The notes beneath the pieces are model-generated. The model did no database searches. It saw only the letters and a program-made list of their open reading frames with translations, and had not been told where the DNA came from. The position numbers and the translations under genes were made by a program. A stretch of 36,696 bases of DNA from positions 1 to 36,696 of the forward strand of contig JAOUME010000012.1 of NCBI GenBank assembly GCA_029881655.1, given 5' to 3'. This document shows, piece after piece, positions 10,393-19,978 of the stretch (position 1 is the first letter of the stretch; every line of letters starts with the position of its first letter). Source of the DNA: Deltaproteobacteria bacterium (lineage in GTDB: Bacteria; SAR324; XYD2-FULL-50-16).

Positions 10393-11289
10393 ATGGCTGT
10401 TTACTTCAGGATTTGGCAAACTATGGGAATTACAAAAATCATCGGCTATTCAGCGGCAATTATCGCCACCGTCCTTTTGGGGTCCATTGGATTTTTCGTA
10501 AGAAATATATCGGCCAATGGATTCATCATCACTTTCGCGAGACTTTGCATCGGGTTGGTGTTTTTGATTATTTTTTTATTTTTTAAAAAAGAAATCCGGA
10601 ACATCCTGTCAATTAAATTTTCGTTTTCGCTTTTATCGACAGGCTGTTTATTGGCGATGGCAATGCTCTGTTATATGAACGCGATCATCAGCACGACTCT
10701 AATCAACGCGGTCTTTTTGTTATACCTTGGACCTCTGATCGCCGTCGGTATAGCCGCAGTTTTTTTAAAGGAAAAATTCACTTTTCTTAACGGGGGACTG
10801 ATTTGTCTCGCTTTTTTGGGATTTTTATTTCTTCTGGAATTCGACTTTTCTCTCAATGTCGATGAATTCAAAGGTTATCTATGGGGGATGGGCTCGGCTG
10901 TAAGTTACGCCCTATACATCGTTTTCAATCGCAAAATACCTGAGCAAATTCCAGCTTTGACTCGTTCTTTTTATCAGCTTTTGTTTGGCGCATTAACAAT
11001 GTTACCCTTTCTCGATGACTCTCTTTTCAGTCTATCGACAAAAGATCTTTATTGGTTGACGGCCATGGGATTTTTTCAGGGATTTTTGGCTTTTCCTGCC
11101 TTGGTCTTGGCCGTAAAACACCTTAAGTCCATTGAGTACGGTACAATTTCATATAGCGAGACTTTGGTCGCGTCTTTAATCGGATGGGGGTTTTTCTCCG
11201 AAAGCCTGACGTTGTCGCAATTTTTCGGATGCGCGATCGTGTTTTCAGGTGGAATGATCCAGGTTTTAACGACCATCAAAAACGAATGA
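10393..11289 (+). CDS. EamA/DMT-superfamily transporter
   Basis: About 10 TM helices; EamA-type 'SYALYIVFNRKIP' and 'GTISYSETLVASLIGWGFFSESLTLSQFFGCAIVFSGG'. Confidence 0.88.
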   Translation: MAVYFRIWQTMGITKIIGYSAAIIATVLLGSIGFFVRNISANGFIITFARLCIGLVFLIIFLFFKKEIRNILSIKFSFSLLSTGCLLAMAMLCYMNAIISTTLINAVFLLYLGPLIAVGIAAVFLKEKFTFLNGGLICLAFLGFLFLLEFDFSLNVDEFKGYLWGMGSAVSYALYIVFNRKIPEQIPALTRSFYQLLFGALTMLPFLDDSLFSLSTKDLYWLTAMGFFQGFLAFPALVLAVKHLKSIEYGTISYSETLVASLIGWGFFSESLTLSQFFGCAIVFSGGMIQVLTTIKNE

Positions 11290-11307
11290 TGTACAACCTG
11301 CCCTTTA

Positions 11308-11404
11308 AATCTCGATCAGGTTCTGGTCGGGGTCCCGGATATAAATGGAAAGGATCGGACCCTGAGCGTCTGAGCGCCGGATTTCGTTCACCACCATATG
11401 GGAT
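11308..11404. repeat. 97-bp direct repeat, copy 1 (VOC-family gene 3' fragment on minus strand)
   Basis: Identical by eye to 14809-14905. Minus strand encodes ...RRSDAQGPILSIYIRDPDQNLIEI-stop. Confidence 0.9.
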
Positions 11405-11442
11405 AGCCAGGCCAGGATATTGATCCTTGACCTGAACTTTTT

Positions 11443-12972
11443 TTATCCATTTCCGGAAAGCAAACAGAACTTATTGATCAAGTCGTAGTATTCATCGGCC
11501 AAGGGGTTGGTGAAACCCGCGTAATGAGTCAGGATCAGCAGGATTGAATCGGCGCAGGTGGTTTTCCCTGCGATCAGATCCGCTAAAGTGGTGATCAAAA
11601 GAGCGTTTTTCGTGTTAATCGTATTCACATCCAACAGTTCCTGGACCGTTTTCTCGGTAATTTCCGTTTTTGAGGTGCCATCCGCAAGGCTGTAGTTGAT
11701 GGTCAGTTTAAAGGTTTGTTGAGAAATATCACTGGAAATATCGGCGGAAGTATCCAGTATAAAAGATTCCAAAAAGAACTGCGAACTGTTATAAGAAAAA
11801 TTGGTGGGCTGTACCGCCACCTGGGATACTTCTTCGGCTGCGCTTTTGGTATGGATTAAGCCAAAAGGATAATCCAACCGGAAATGAACGTTTTTCGCCG
11901 CTATATTGACCAAGGCTATAAACCTGGAGTTAAAGGCTCTTTTTGCGTCGTTGGGAGTGATGAGTGAAAAATAAGCTCCCTTTCCGATATCGGTCAACTC
12001 GTTCAAGAATGCCTCTTGGAAGTCAGCGCCGATGCCCAATCCCGAAAAGTAGATCCCTTCCATATTGTTGATGGAGATATTATTGGCGATGATCGTCGAG
12101 TTGGTCTCGCCCGTATTGGCATAGGCATCGGTCAGGATGATTACCCGGTTGGACTTGGCAACGTCGTAGTTTCTGTTGGCGACCTTATAGGCCATGGTGA
12201 TCCCAGCGTCAATATTGGTTGCTCCGATCGTCGAGATGGGGTTGACGGCATCCAGGTATGTGGTATCGTTGGTGATATCCGCCGATGAATAGGTCCATCC
12301 CTCAAGCAGAACATCCGCTTCGGTGGAACCATCGGAAAACTGGACGATGCTGACCACATCGCCGTCTTTAAGGCTGTAATAATAAAGTTCTTTCATGGCA
12401 TATTTCGCGAGATCGAGTCTGCTTTTAACCGTACTTTCAGGGTCCAGGTTGACATAGGCATAAGCATTACCCATCGATCCGGATACATCGAGCAGGAGAG
12501 TTATAACCACGTTTTGACGCTCTGCCTTGGTGATCGTGGGACTCGCGATATAAGTACCCAGTTCGTAGATGGAAGTTTCTTTGTCTTGATCAAGATGAAC
12601 CCATATCCCCATATGCGTATCGAATAATCCCAGGTTTTCAGTGATGCTCCCGTCGAGCTCCTCAAAATTTAAAAACTCGTACGCCCGCCCCAGGGAACTA
12701 TCGGGAATCTGATTGTGATTCAGATTATACTTGGCGAGTTCGGCGCCCGCGGTGCTAGCGGAATCGTCATAGGAGAAATAAAAAAAGTGATCGTTGGTCG
12801 CGTCGGTTGGATTGTCCTTATCCGCACCAGCCATAGCCTCAGGTACATTGTAGGGCCCGGCAGCCGTTACTGGTGAAGAGTCTTCATATTTCGTGTTACA
12901 GCTTATCGCGAATAAAAGGATAATTGATAATACAAACGAGAAAAAGATTCTTTCGGGGGTTACACGTCTCAT
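11443..12972 (-). CDS. von Willebrand factor type A domain lipoprotein
   Basis: Lipobox 'LLFAISC'; MIDAS 'LLLDVSGSMG', 'VVSIVQFSDGS', 'TNIDAGITMAYKVANRNYDVAKSNRVIILTDAYANTG'; RBS aggagg upstream. Confidence 0.88.
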   Translation of the reverse strand: MRRVTPERIFFSFVLSIILLFAISCNTKYEDSSPVTAAGPYNVPEAMAGADKDNPTDATNDHFFYFSYDDSASTAGAELAKYNLNHNQIPDSSLGRAYEFLNFEELDGSITENLGLFDTHMGIWVHLDQDKETSIYELGTYIASPTITKAERQNVVITLLLDVSGSMGNAYAYVNLDPESTVKSRLDLAKYAMKELYYYSLKDGDVVSIVQFSDGSTEADVLLEGWTYSSADITNDTTYLDAVNPISTIGATNIDAGITMAYKVANRNYDVAKSNRVIILTDAYANTGETNSTIIANNISINNMEGIYFSGLGIGADFQEAFLNELTDIGKGAYFSLITPNDAKRAFNSRFIALVNIAAKNVHFRLDYPFGLIHTKSAAEEVSQVAVQPTNFSYNSSQFFLESFILDTSADISSDISQQTFKLTINYSLADGTSKTEITEKTVQELLDVNTINTKNALLITTLADLIAGKTTCADSILLILTHYAGFTNPLADEYYDLINKFCLLSGNG

Positions 12973-13151
12973 TTTTCCTCCTGTTTCTGATTCGTTATGA
13001 TGAATATTTTATGAGAGAAATTTAAACTTTTACCCTAATTAAAATTAACCCATTTTCTTTAACCATGATTCCTGTTGTCTAAAAATATTAAAGCATAGTT
13101 TTAAACAAAAATCTTCTTTATTTTTGTAATTAAGGCATCTTAACGTTTGCA

Positions 13152-13164
13152 AATTGTGAACAGT
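13152..13164 (+). repeat. Direct repeat unit 1 AATTGTGAACAGT in divergent intergenic region
   Basis: Exact 13-nt match to 13272-13284; flanking TAACGT also shared. Confidence 0.6.
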
Positions 13165-13271
13165 AATTAATTTTTCTATCAATTTATCATTGCATAATAT
13201 CATTAATCATAGGATACTAAATTAGTTTTAGAACTTTTGATTGTCATTTGTTATATATTAATAACGTGTTT

Positions 13272-13284
13272 AATTGTGAACAGT
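13272..13284 (+). repeat. Direct repeat unit 2 AATTGTGAACAGT; contains part of TGAACAGTTCA palindrome
   Basis: Exact 13-nt match to 13152-13164; 120 bp apart. Confidence 0.6.
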
Positions 13285-13392
13285 TCATGAAGGATTTGAC
13301 AAATAAAGACTTGAATACGCCCAGAGAAGGCCAACAGCGATTTTTCGCGTGATTTGAGTTAAGAAACCGAAATTATAACCTGGCATTTTTTT

Positions 13393-14286
13393 GTGAAACT
13401 ATTAAAAGAAATCAATTTACTGGAAGATCTTGGAATCAATATTTTTGAATATTATGATTACCGTAGTTTACTTGATGATATTTTTCAGGCCTTGCGGAGC
13501 CGTGACGGGAAATATTCTTTCCGGTTCTTCGCCAAACTCCTCCGATTGAAATCCCCAGGTTATATTCAGAGTATTTTGAATGGAAAGAGGAACTTGTCGG
13601 AAACGGTCTTGGGGAGAATCATCGAGAATTTCGGCTTTAGTACGGACGAGCGGGAATACCTGGAGATTTTGGTTCGGATAAAAAAAACCAGCTTTACTAA
13701 TCCTTTTTACCCGGTGTATAAATCGAGGCTACAGGAAATCCGCGCCAAAAAATTGAAATTAAAATTGGTTAAACTGGCCCAATATGAATGCGTCTCCTCA
13801 TGGGTGCATTGGGTCATCAGGGAAATGTTTCTCCTGAAAGGAGCATACTTGAACATTCAGTGGATCAAAAAAAGTTTAAAACATTCACTGGCTTTAAATA
13901 CAAGGCAAATCCAACAGTGTTTGGATGATTTACGAGAAGCCAAACTAATCGAAATCGAAGGTGAAAAGGTCACGGTTCCTGATCCCGTATTGAGTCTGGA
14001 TCCAAAAAGTCTTCCGGCTCTGCTAACACATTATCATTCCGAAGCGATTTTAAGGTCGGTTGAGAGCTTGTCACTGGACGAGGAAAACAGAGAATTTGGA
14101 TCGGTCATCGTCGCCACCACCAAAGAGAAGTTCAAACGCTTTAAGGAAAAACTCCAAAAGGACAGGAGCGAGGCCCTTCAGTTATTATCTGTTAAACCCG
14201 GAGAAGCCGAAATGATCGTATCACACAGTTTTCAGTTTTTCCCGGTCGCCGAATTGGAGTGTGAAACTAAGGATACAACCCGATGA
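13393..14286 (+). CDS. TIGR02147-like (DUF4423) putative transcriptional regulator
   Basis: N-terminal 'FEYYDYRSLLDDIFQALRSRDGKYSFRFFAKLLRLKSPGYIQSILNGKRNLSETVLGRI' and 'ASSWVHWVIREM'-like 'CVSSWVHWVIREMFLLKGAYLNIQWIKKSL' are characteristic of the family. GTG start. Confidence 0.8.
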   Translation: MKLLKEINLLEDLGINIFEYYDYRSLLDDIFQALRSRDGKYSFRFFAKLLRLKSPGYIQSILNGKRNLSETVLGRIIENFGFSTDEREYLEILVRIKKTSFTNPFYPVYKSRLQEIRAKKLKLKLVKLAQYECVSSWVHWVIREMFLLKGAYLNIQWIKKSLKHSLALNTRQIQQCLDDLREAKLIEIEGEKVTVPDPVLSLDPKSLPALLTHYHSEAILRSVESLSLDEENREFGSVIVATTKEKFKRFKEKLQKDRSEALQLLSVKPGEAEMIVSHSFQFFPVAELECETKDTTR

Positions 14287-14765
14287 AAACCATAACGGAT
14301 TTCCTTAAGAAAAACATCATTCTTGTTTTAATTCTTACCATATTGGGTTGCGGGGTGGAGTTCCCAAATCCAAGTAAGAAGAATAGCCCCGATCCTGCTC
14401 CATACTCACCAACTACCGATTCCGGCGGTTTTGTTACCCGTATAATCAATGGCTATACGAGTGAATCCGGAGCGACCGCGAGGTTTACCGTCAAACTTAA
14501 TAAATATCCCTCCGCCGAAGTCACCATTGCGATTTCCAGCGGTGATATTACAGAAGGCAGCGTCAGTCCACTTGATATGACCTTTACCCCTTTCAATTGG
14601 GATATCGAACAGGAAGTAACCGTAACCGGGGTGGATGACGATATTCTGGATGGGGATATACAATATAGCGTGATTATAGGTCCGGCGGTTTCAATCGACC
14701 CCGAATTTGACGGGGTTGACCCCAATGATCTTTGGATAACCAACCTGGATAATGAAACTCAATAA
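14283..14765 (+). CDS. Calx-beta-like lipoprotein
   Basis: Lipobox 'ILTILGCG'; 'SESGATARFTVKLNKYPSAEVTIAISSGDITEGSVSPLDMTFTPFNWDIEQEVTVTGVDDDILDGDIQYSVIIGP'; overlaps the upstream stop (ATGA). Confidence 0.75.
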   Translation: MKTITDFLKKNIILVLILTILGCGVEFPNPSKKNSPDPAPYSPTTDSGGFVTRIINGYTSESGATARFTVKLNKYPSAEVTIAISSGDITEGSVSPLDMTFTPFNWDIEQEVTVTGVDDDILDGDIQYSVIIGPAVSIDPEFDGVDPNDLWITNLDNETQ

Positions 14766-14793
14766 TATATTAGCCAACCAGACGATTGATGTT

Positions 14794-15172
14794 TTATAAC
14801 TGGTAAGCAATCTCGATCAGGTTCTGGTCGGGGTCCCGGATATAAATGGAAAGGATCGGACCCTGAGCGTCTGAGCGCCGGATTTCGTTCACCACCATAT
14901 GGGATGCCCAGGCTTTCCAGATGTTTCTTTACTTGGGATAGCGGCCAATCGGTTAGAAAGCAAAGGTCCGCGCTTCCGGCCGTAGGCGATTAAGCCTTTG
15001 GCTTAAACTCTTTTCCCAACTCGTGCGGGTTGATTTTCTGATTGCCGAATTTAAGAGCCAGCCGTCCTTCGCCGAAGCTTTCTGGCTCCATGCGGAGGAC
15101 TCTTCGATAGAAATCCAGCGTTTTGTTTAGGTCTTTGACCGTTAGAACCAAGTGGTCCATCTGTTTGATCAT
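14794..15172 (-). pseudogene. VOC/glyoxalase family protein pseudogene (in-frame stop plus frameshift)
   Basis: N-part MIKQMDHLVLTVKDLNKTLDFYRRVLRMEP...KPKA, TAA at 14990-14992, then same-frame SPTAGSADLCFLTDWPLSQVKKHLESLGIP, then a different frame for MVVNEIRRSDAQGPILSIYIRDPDQNLIEIAYQL-stop. Confidence 0.85.
14809..14905. repeat. 97-bp direct repeat, copy 2 (inside VOC pseudogene)
   Basis: Identical by eye to 11308-11404, same orientation. Confidence 0.9.
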
Positions 15173-15400
15173 GCGGTTTTCCGGCTGAAGGATTTAGCGG
15201 TAATCTATAGAGGGGATCATGGCCTGTCAATAAGAGCGGGGCATTTCCCGGCCCTCTCGTCAAACGAATTCACCCGGTTTATGTTGAACTCTGTTTTCGA
15301 TTGAAATTACTAATATATTATGATAAATTGCTGATCATAAATAAGCGGTGCGCCTTGACTCCTGGCAGACTGCCGCATATTAAACATTAAAATAACGCGT

Positions 15401-16165
15401 ATGATAAAAAAACTTCTTTTGACGATATTGACCTTAAGTACGCTCACTGGTGTTTCAATCGCCGAGGAATGGGGCAATACTCATCTTTCATACATACGGG
15501 AGGTCTACAATACGATCAGCATCCGTGATTTTCAATTGGGTGGCAAAGAGTCCATCCGCGACCACGATGGCCACGGAGTTTCTTTGGGATATCTGCTGCT
15601 CAACAAGGGTGTCCAAATGATCTCCCTTGACGCGGGAACCTCTCATACCAGATATAACGGCACGGTTCATGGAGGAGCCAATTTTTCTTTTCAACCCCAG
15701 ACCGGCTCGGGTTTCGAAAGCTTATCCGGTAGCAGTAATATCACCTATGAATTCGACCTGGATTTTGTAAACCCGTTTATTTCGCTTAACTATACCAATT
15801 GGCACATAACCCGTATCAGCATTGAATCCAGGCTGTTTTTACCCTCGACTTATGGCGTCGGTGTGGTTTACCAAAAAGCCCAGGGTAGCGTTTTGATCAA
15901 GAGTGAAAGTGGGGTTAAGATCGCCGAAGCGGAATATGAATCCGGATTGCGCCGGTTTTTCCAATTCGGTTGGGGTTTTAATTACGAATTCGGTTTTTTT
16001 TCGATTATGTTTCGCAATATGCTGCTTCCGACGCTCAAGGTCCTCAACTGTAACGAAACCGCTGTGGGAAAAACCGCCTGCGAGCGTATCTACGCCGCGA
16101 CTGGCAACAGGAACCAATCTCAAATTATTACTGGAGGTGTCCTTACAACAGGAATCCTCTTTTAA
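15401..16165 (+). CDS. Predicted outer-membrane beta-barrel-like secreted protein, paralog A
   Basis: Signal peptide; 'QLGGKESIRDHDGHGVSLGYLL', 'PQTGSGFESLS', 'CNETAVGKTAC', terminal aromatic (..GILF). Confidence 0.7.
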   Translation: MIKKLLLTILTLSTLTGVSIAEEWGNTHLSYIREVYNTISIRDFQLGGKESIRDHDGHGVSLGYLLLNKGVQMISLDAGTSHTRYNGTVHGGANFSFQPQTGSGFESLSGSSNITYEFDLDFVNPFISLNYTNWHITRISIESRLFLPSTYGVGVVYQKAQGSVLIKSESGVKIAEAEYESGLRRFFQFGWGFNYEFGFFSIMFRNMLLPTLKVLNCNETAVGKTACERIYAATGNRNQSQIITGGVLTTGILF

Positions 16166-16193
16166 AGTTTTTTGAATTATCATCAGGAGAATA

Positions 16194-16946
16194 ATGATGC
16201 GGAAAACCGGACTGGCGACATTAGCCTTTATGCTCTTTTTGTTTATTTCAGGCTTGATCCCCGGAAATGCCTTCGGATTGAGCGATGATCATTTCGCCAG
16301 AATTTATTATTTATATGAGGTGAACAACCAAATCCCCCTATCAGAGTTCGAGCTTGGCAGCGCCGAGAGCATTAGAGACCGTGACGGTAACGGCGCGGGG
16401 TTAAGCCTCGTGTTGAAAAAAGGCAATAATCTGGTTTTGGAGTTCGATATGGGCTACAGCAGAACCGTCTATATGGGAGCCGTGGAAGACGGGGTCAACA
16501 TCACGTTTCTGCCTCAGACCGGCAGTGGATTCGAGACGATATCCTCCAGCAAGAACGTCGTCTACAATTTCGATGTCGCCTTCGAGAATCCCTATGTCGG
16601 TCTCAACCTGACCTTTCACGAGATGATGCGGGTAGGAGGCGGAAGGGTCTATCAATCCTCGAAAGGACAGGTCTCGATCACAGCTCAGGATATCGAGATT
16701 ATCAACGCGACTTTCGATGCCCGAACCCAGCTTTATTTTCAGATCGGCTTTAACATCGATGTCGGCGCTTATTTCTTCACTGGCTTCCTGCGCTCTATGG
16801 AAGCGCCTCAAGTCAAGATCCAAAGCTGTAACGAACTGGCGGTCGGCGCGCTTAACTGCTCTAGAATCAAAGGGGTTATCGAGAACCGTAACTTAAAATC
16901 CAATAAATTGACAGGGGGAGTGTTGCAGTTTGGTCTGCGGTTTTAA
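16194..16946 (+). CDS. Predicted outer-membrane beta-barrel-like secreted protein, paralog B
   Basis: Signal peptide; 'ELGSAESIRDRDGNGAGLSLVL', 'PQTGSGFETIS', 'CNELAVGALNC', terminal '..FGLRF'; 28-nt gap from paralog A. Confidence 0.7.
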   Translation: MMRKTGLATLAFMLFLFISGLIPGNAFGLSDDHFARIYYLYEVNNQIPLSEFELGSAESIRDRDGNGAGLSLVLKKGNNLVLEFDMGYSRTVYMGAVEDGVNITFLPQTGSGFETISSSKNVVYNFDVAFENPYVGLNLTFHEMMRVGGGRVYQSSKGQVSITAQDIEIINATFDARTQLYFQIGFNIDVGAYFFTGFLRSMEAPQVKIQSCNELAVGALNCSRIKGVIENRNLKSNKLTGGVLQFGLRF

Positions 16947-17008
16947 TCAATTATAACCTGGATAGGCCATCGCTAACGCTGGGTTGAATTATCTCAAAGG
17001 AATAAATT

Positions 17009-17545
17009 ATGAAAGCATCTGTTTATATAGCCCTCAGCCTGGACGGTTACATCGCCCGAACTGACGGCGGCCTCGACTGGCTTCCGGGGGCGGATGGCGC
17101 GGAACTGAGTGGAGATGAGGATTTCGGCTACCATCAGTTCATGGACACGGTGGATCATCTGGTCATGGGACGCGTCAGCTTCGAGATGGTCTGGTCCTTT
17201 GGCAAGTGGCCCTATGAAAAACCGGCGACGATTCTCAGCCACAGCCTGAAAACCCTACCTCCTGAGCTTCCAGATTCGGTAGAACTGAGAAACTCGAGCC
17301 CGGTTGATTTAATCGAGGAACTAAAGGGGCGGGGACGAAAAAAACTTTATGTCGATGGCGGCAAAACAATTCAGGGTTTTCTCTCAGACGGGATGATCGA
17401 TGAGTTGATCCTGACCTGGGTTCCGGTATTGATCGGTGAAGGCATCCCGCTTTTCGGACCCACAGGCCGTGACCTCGAACTTAAGCTTCTGGAGTCCCGA
17501 TCCTATCCCAACGGCTTTGTGCAGAGCCGCTACGAGGTTCTTTAA
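17009..17545 (+). CDS. Dihydrofolate reductase/RibD C-terminal domain family protein
   Basis: 'MKASVYIALSLDGYIARTDGGLDWLPG', 'LYVDGGKTIQGFLSDGMIDELILTWVPVLIGEGIPLFG'. Confidence 0.9.
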   Translation: MKASVYIALSLDGYIARTDGGLDWLPGADGAELSGDEDFGYHQFMDTVDHLVMGRVSFEMVWSFGKWPYEKPATILSHSLKTLPPELPDSVELRNSSPVDLIEELKGRGRKKLYVDGGKTIQGFLSDGMIDELILTWVPVLIGEGIPLFGPTGRDLELKLLESRSYPNGFVQSRYEVL

Positions 17546-17913
17546 AATTGCCCCGCCCGCACCAACAAGACCCGCTAAGCAAACTTGATTTAACGCGCCG
17601 AGGTTTCGTTAAAAGGTCAACAGGACGCTGAACTTCTCGAAATGAAGAAAATACCCCCCTTCACCGCATTTTGGTATAAAAGGTGATAGTTTCAATAGAT
17701 TGAGAATATAAAATAATCGACTGATTTTATATTTCAGATAAAGTCAGCAAGAATGCTAAAGGAGCGGTATGGGAAACTTGAGTGACGGCTCGCTTGTTTA
17801 CAGAAATGTCTTTATTAGAGATGCTTTTTCTTAAAATAAAGGCGATGTGATCTAAAACAACAGATGGAAATTATACATAATCAAGTCTTAATCCACTTTT
17901 TTAAAGGAGCGGC

Positions 17914-18565
17914 TATGTTGAACCGGAAACTGATTGTTATTTCATTTATTATTTTAATGTTAAGCTCGATCAATCTCTTTGCGGGGGATTTCGAAGCGGG
18001 AATTGGTGTTTGTAGTTATCCTGATGCCAGGGGGCAGTTCAACGATGATTATGACCTCAATACAGGAACCAAAAGTATTCTGAATTGCGGGCAACTCAGG
18101 TTGAAATATGTATTTGACTTTGGACTGTCTTTGTCGCGCGAAAGTATAGCTGTTGTTAAATCACTTTTGACAAAAACCGTTTATCTGACCAACGCCAACG
18201 GTGATTATTATCCTGATAGGTTCACCTATGGCGCTGGGTCTTCAATGGTAGGATGGTCATTCGGTGATAATCCCAGGTTTAGTATTGATTATGGTTTCCC
18301 GGAAAAAAGTATGGTAACATTAACGCTTAAAAAAAAGGGCTTTTTCTCATACACGAATGAAGCGATTGAGCTGATTGAGCTGATTGATAAACCATTTACT
18401 ACCCAAATTTTCGGTGTTTCAGCCAACATCGGTGGCGCAGAGCATGGTTTGGTTATTTCATTGAGATATCTTGATATGAAAACCGATAACCTTTTAGGTA
18501 CGGGCAAAGGGATTGATCTTTCCGGACTCTACCCTATCATTATATACCGTTATCGGTGGGAATAG
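17914..18565 (+). CDS. Secreted/outer-membrane hypothetical protein
   Basis: Signal peptide from MLNRKLIVISFIILMLSSINLFAG; RBS aaaggag. ORF track extends to 17864 but the internal ATG 17914 is preferred. Confidence 0.6.
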
Positions 18566-18617
18566 TTTAAAGTAAAGTCGATGACCATTTGTACAACTTT
18601 TAGCGACGAAAACCTAA

Positions 18618-19094
18618 ATGATTATTAGAGTTTTTCAGACTCGTGACGCCACGGCCGTAGACGCGCTCGCTCTTAAAGCCTTCGAGCAATACTCGGCTCA
18701 TTACAAACCCTGGGAGGAATTCCGCGGAAAAATCGGCCATATGTCGATGATGCCCATTGAGATTATTCTGGCCGAAAAAGTCGGCAAAATCGCCGGAGCG
18801 GTGGGTTTCGTAGCTCCGGGGAAGGTTGTAGATTCCCACTTTGATCCCCAGTGGGCCGTTATCCGCATGCTGGTGGTCGATCCGGTATTTAGGGGGCAGG
18901 GTCTTGGCCGCAAACTGACCGAGGCTTGCCTTGAGAGAGCCAAATCGCTCGGCTGCCGTACAATAGGACTGCATACCAGCCCGATAATGGAAGTGGCATT
19001 AAGCCTTTATCTGAGGATGGGATTTATCAAGCGGAGCGATATCGCCGATATCTACGGCGTACCTTACGGTATCTACACGCTGGAGTTGGAATGA
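18618..19094 (+). CDS. GNAT family N-acetyltransferase
   Basis: 'AVIRMLVVDPVFRGQGLGRKLTEACLERAKSLGCRTIGLHTSPIMEVALSLYLRMGF'. Confidence 0.92.
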   Translation: MIIRVFQTRDATAVDALALKAFEQYSAHYKPWEEFRGKIGHMSMMPIEIILAEKVGKIAGAVGFVAPGKVVDSHFDPQWAVIRMLVVDPVFRGQGLGRKLTEACLERAKSLGCRTIGLHTSPIMEVALSLYLRMGFIKRSDIADIYGVPYGIYTLELE

Positions 19095-19340
19095 GAAACC
19101 AGGCTGTTAACCGATTTGTGGCCGGTAAGCACCGCCACCAGTTTAGGCCTTAAGTCAAGTTCCTTCGGATAACAGATGCCATTACTCCGTTTAAAATAAA
19201 CCAGATTTCTTCCCTTTATCCCGCACTAATAAACTCCACACCCCTTGAAAAAGGACTTTTCAAAAATCGCTTCGATGGATAATATACCAATAACCATTTA
19301 ACTCAATAATAACCAACGCGATTTTATAAGACAGGACAAG

Positions 19341-19784
19341 ATGAAATTCAAAGAAGTGATCAATGTCGAAGCGAGAACCGAGCCCCTAGTTGACAGTATG
19401 GATCATAATTTAAGGTGTTCCCTGTGGGACATCCTGATGGTGATGATATTCGAGCGGTATTTTCACGCCAAAAAGGAGAACCAGGAGACATTGCCCGCCT
19501 GGGAGACATTTTTCGATCAGATCTACCAGGACTTTCTGAAGCTACCGCTGGATGACAGGCCGCCGGATTACAACGACATGAAGCTGGATATCCAGAAATG
19601 GTTTTATAAGAACGATCACGAGTTCACCTACGCCTTTTTACAGTTCATGTCCGAAGCATACCAGCCCATCGGCGATAAATTCACCTTTCAGAAACACTGC
19701 AACTTTGTTCTGGAAAGAGAATTTGCCGACCGCCGCTTTATCGATGGTGAAATCATGAAGATCAAAGTCCAGCGGCGATCATGA
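19341..19784 (+). CDS. Hypothetical protein
   Basis: 147-aa ORF with coding-like composition; no domain recognised. Confidence 0.55.
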   Translation: MKFKEVINVEARTEPLVDSMDHNLRCSLWDILMVMIFERYFHAKKENQETLPAWETFFDQIYQDFLKLPLDDRPPDYNDMKLDIQKWFYKNDHEFTYAFLQFMSEAYQPIGDKFTFQKHCNFVLEREFADRRFIDGEIMKIKVQRRS

Positions 19785-19978
19785 GATTTGGGCTGTAACC
19801 GCTGGTTAACAGGGCTTTTTCATGAAGCGTAACCCCTTTTGAACTCCCCGCCTGATCAGGATCACCGCTCAGGCTTTCCCAACGAGTCCGTGAAAAAGAC
19901 GAGGATGACGATAATCTTCACTGCTATTTATTATCCATCACTTATCGCTAACTCAATTGAGCTACCCGTTATATCGGA

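Noticed and set aside
11308-14905. 97-bp repeats as transposon ends or target-site duplication
   Set aside because: Direct not inverted, far too long for a TSD, no transposase or integrase between them, and the repeat is coding sequence of a VOC gene.
15839-16183. 114-aa minus-strand ORF
   Set aside because: Antisense shadow of the paralog A gene.
16401-16823. 140-aa minus-strand ORF
   Set aside because: Antisense shadow of the paralog B beta-barrel gene.
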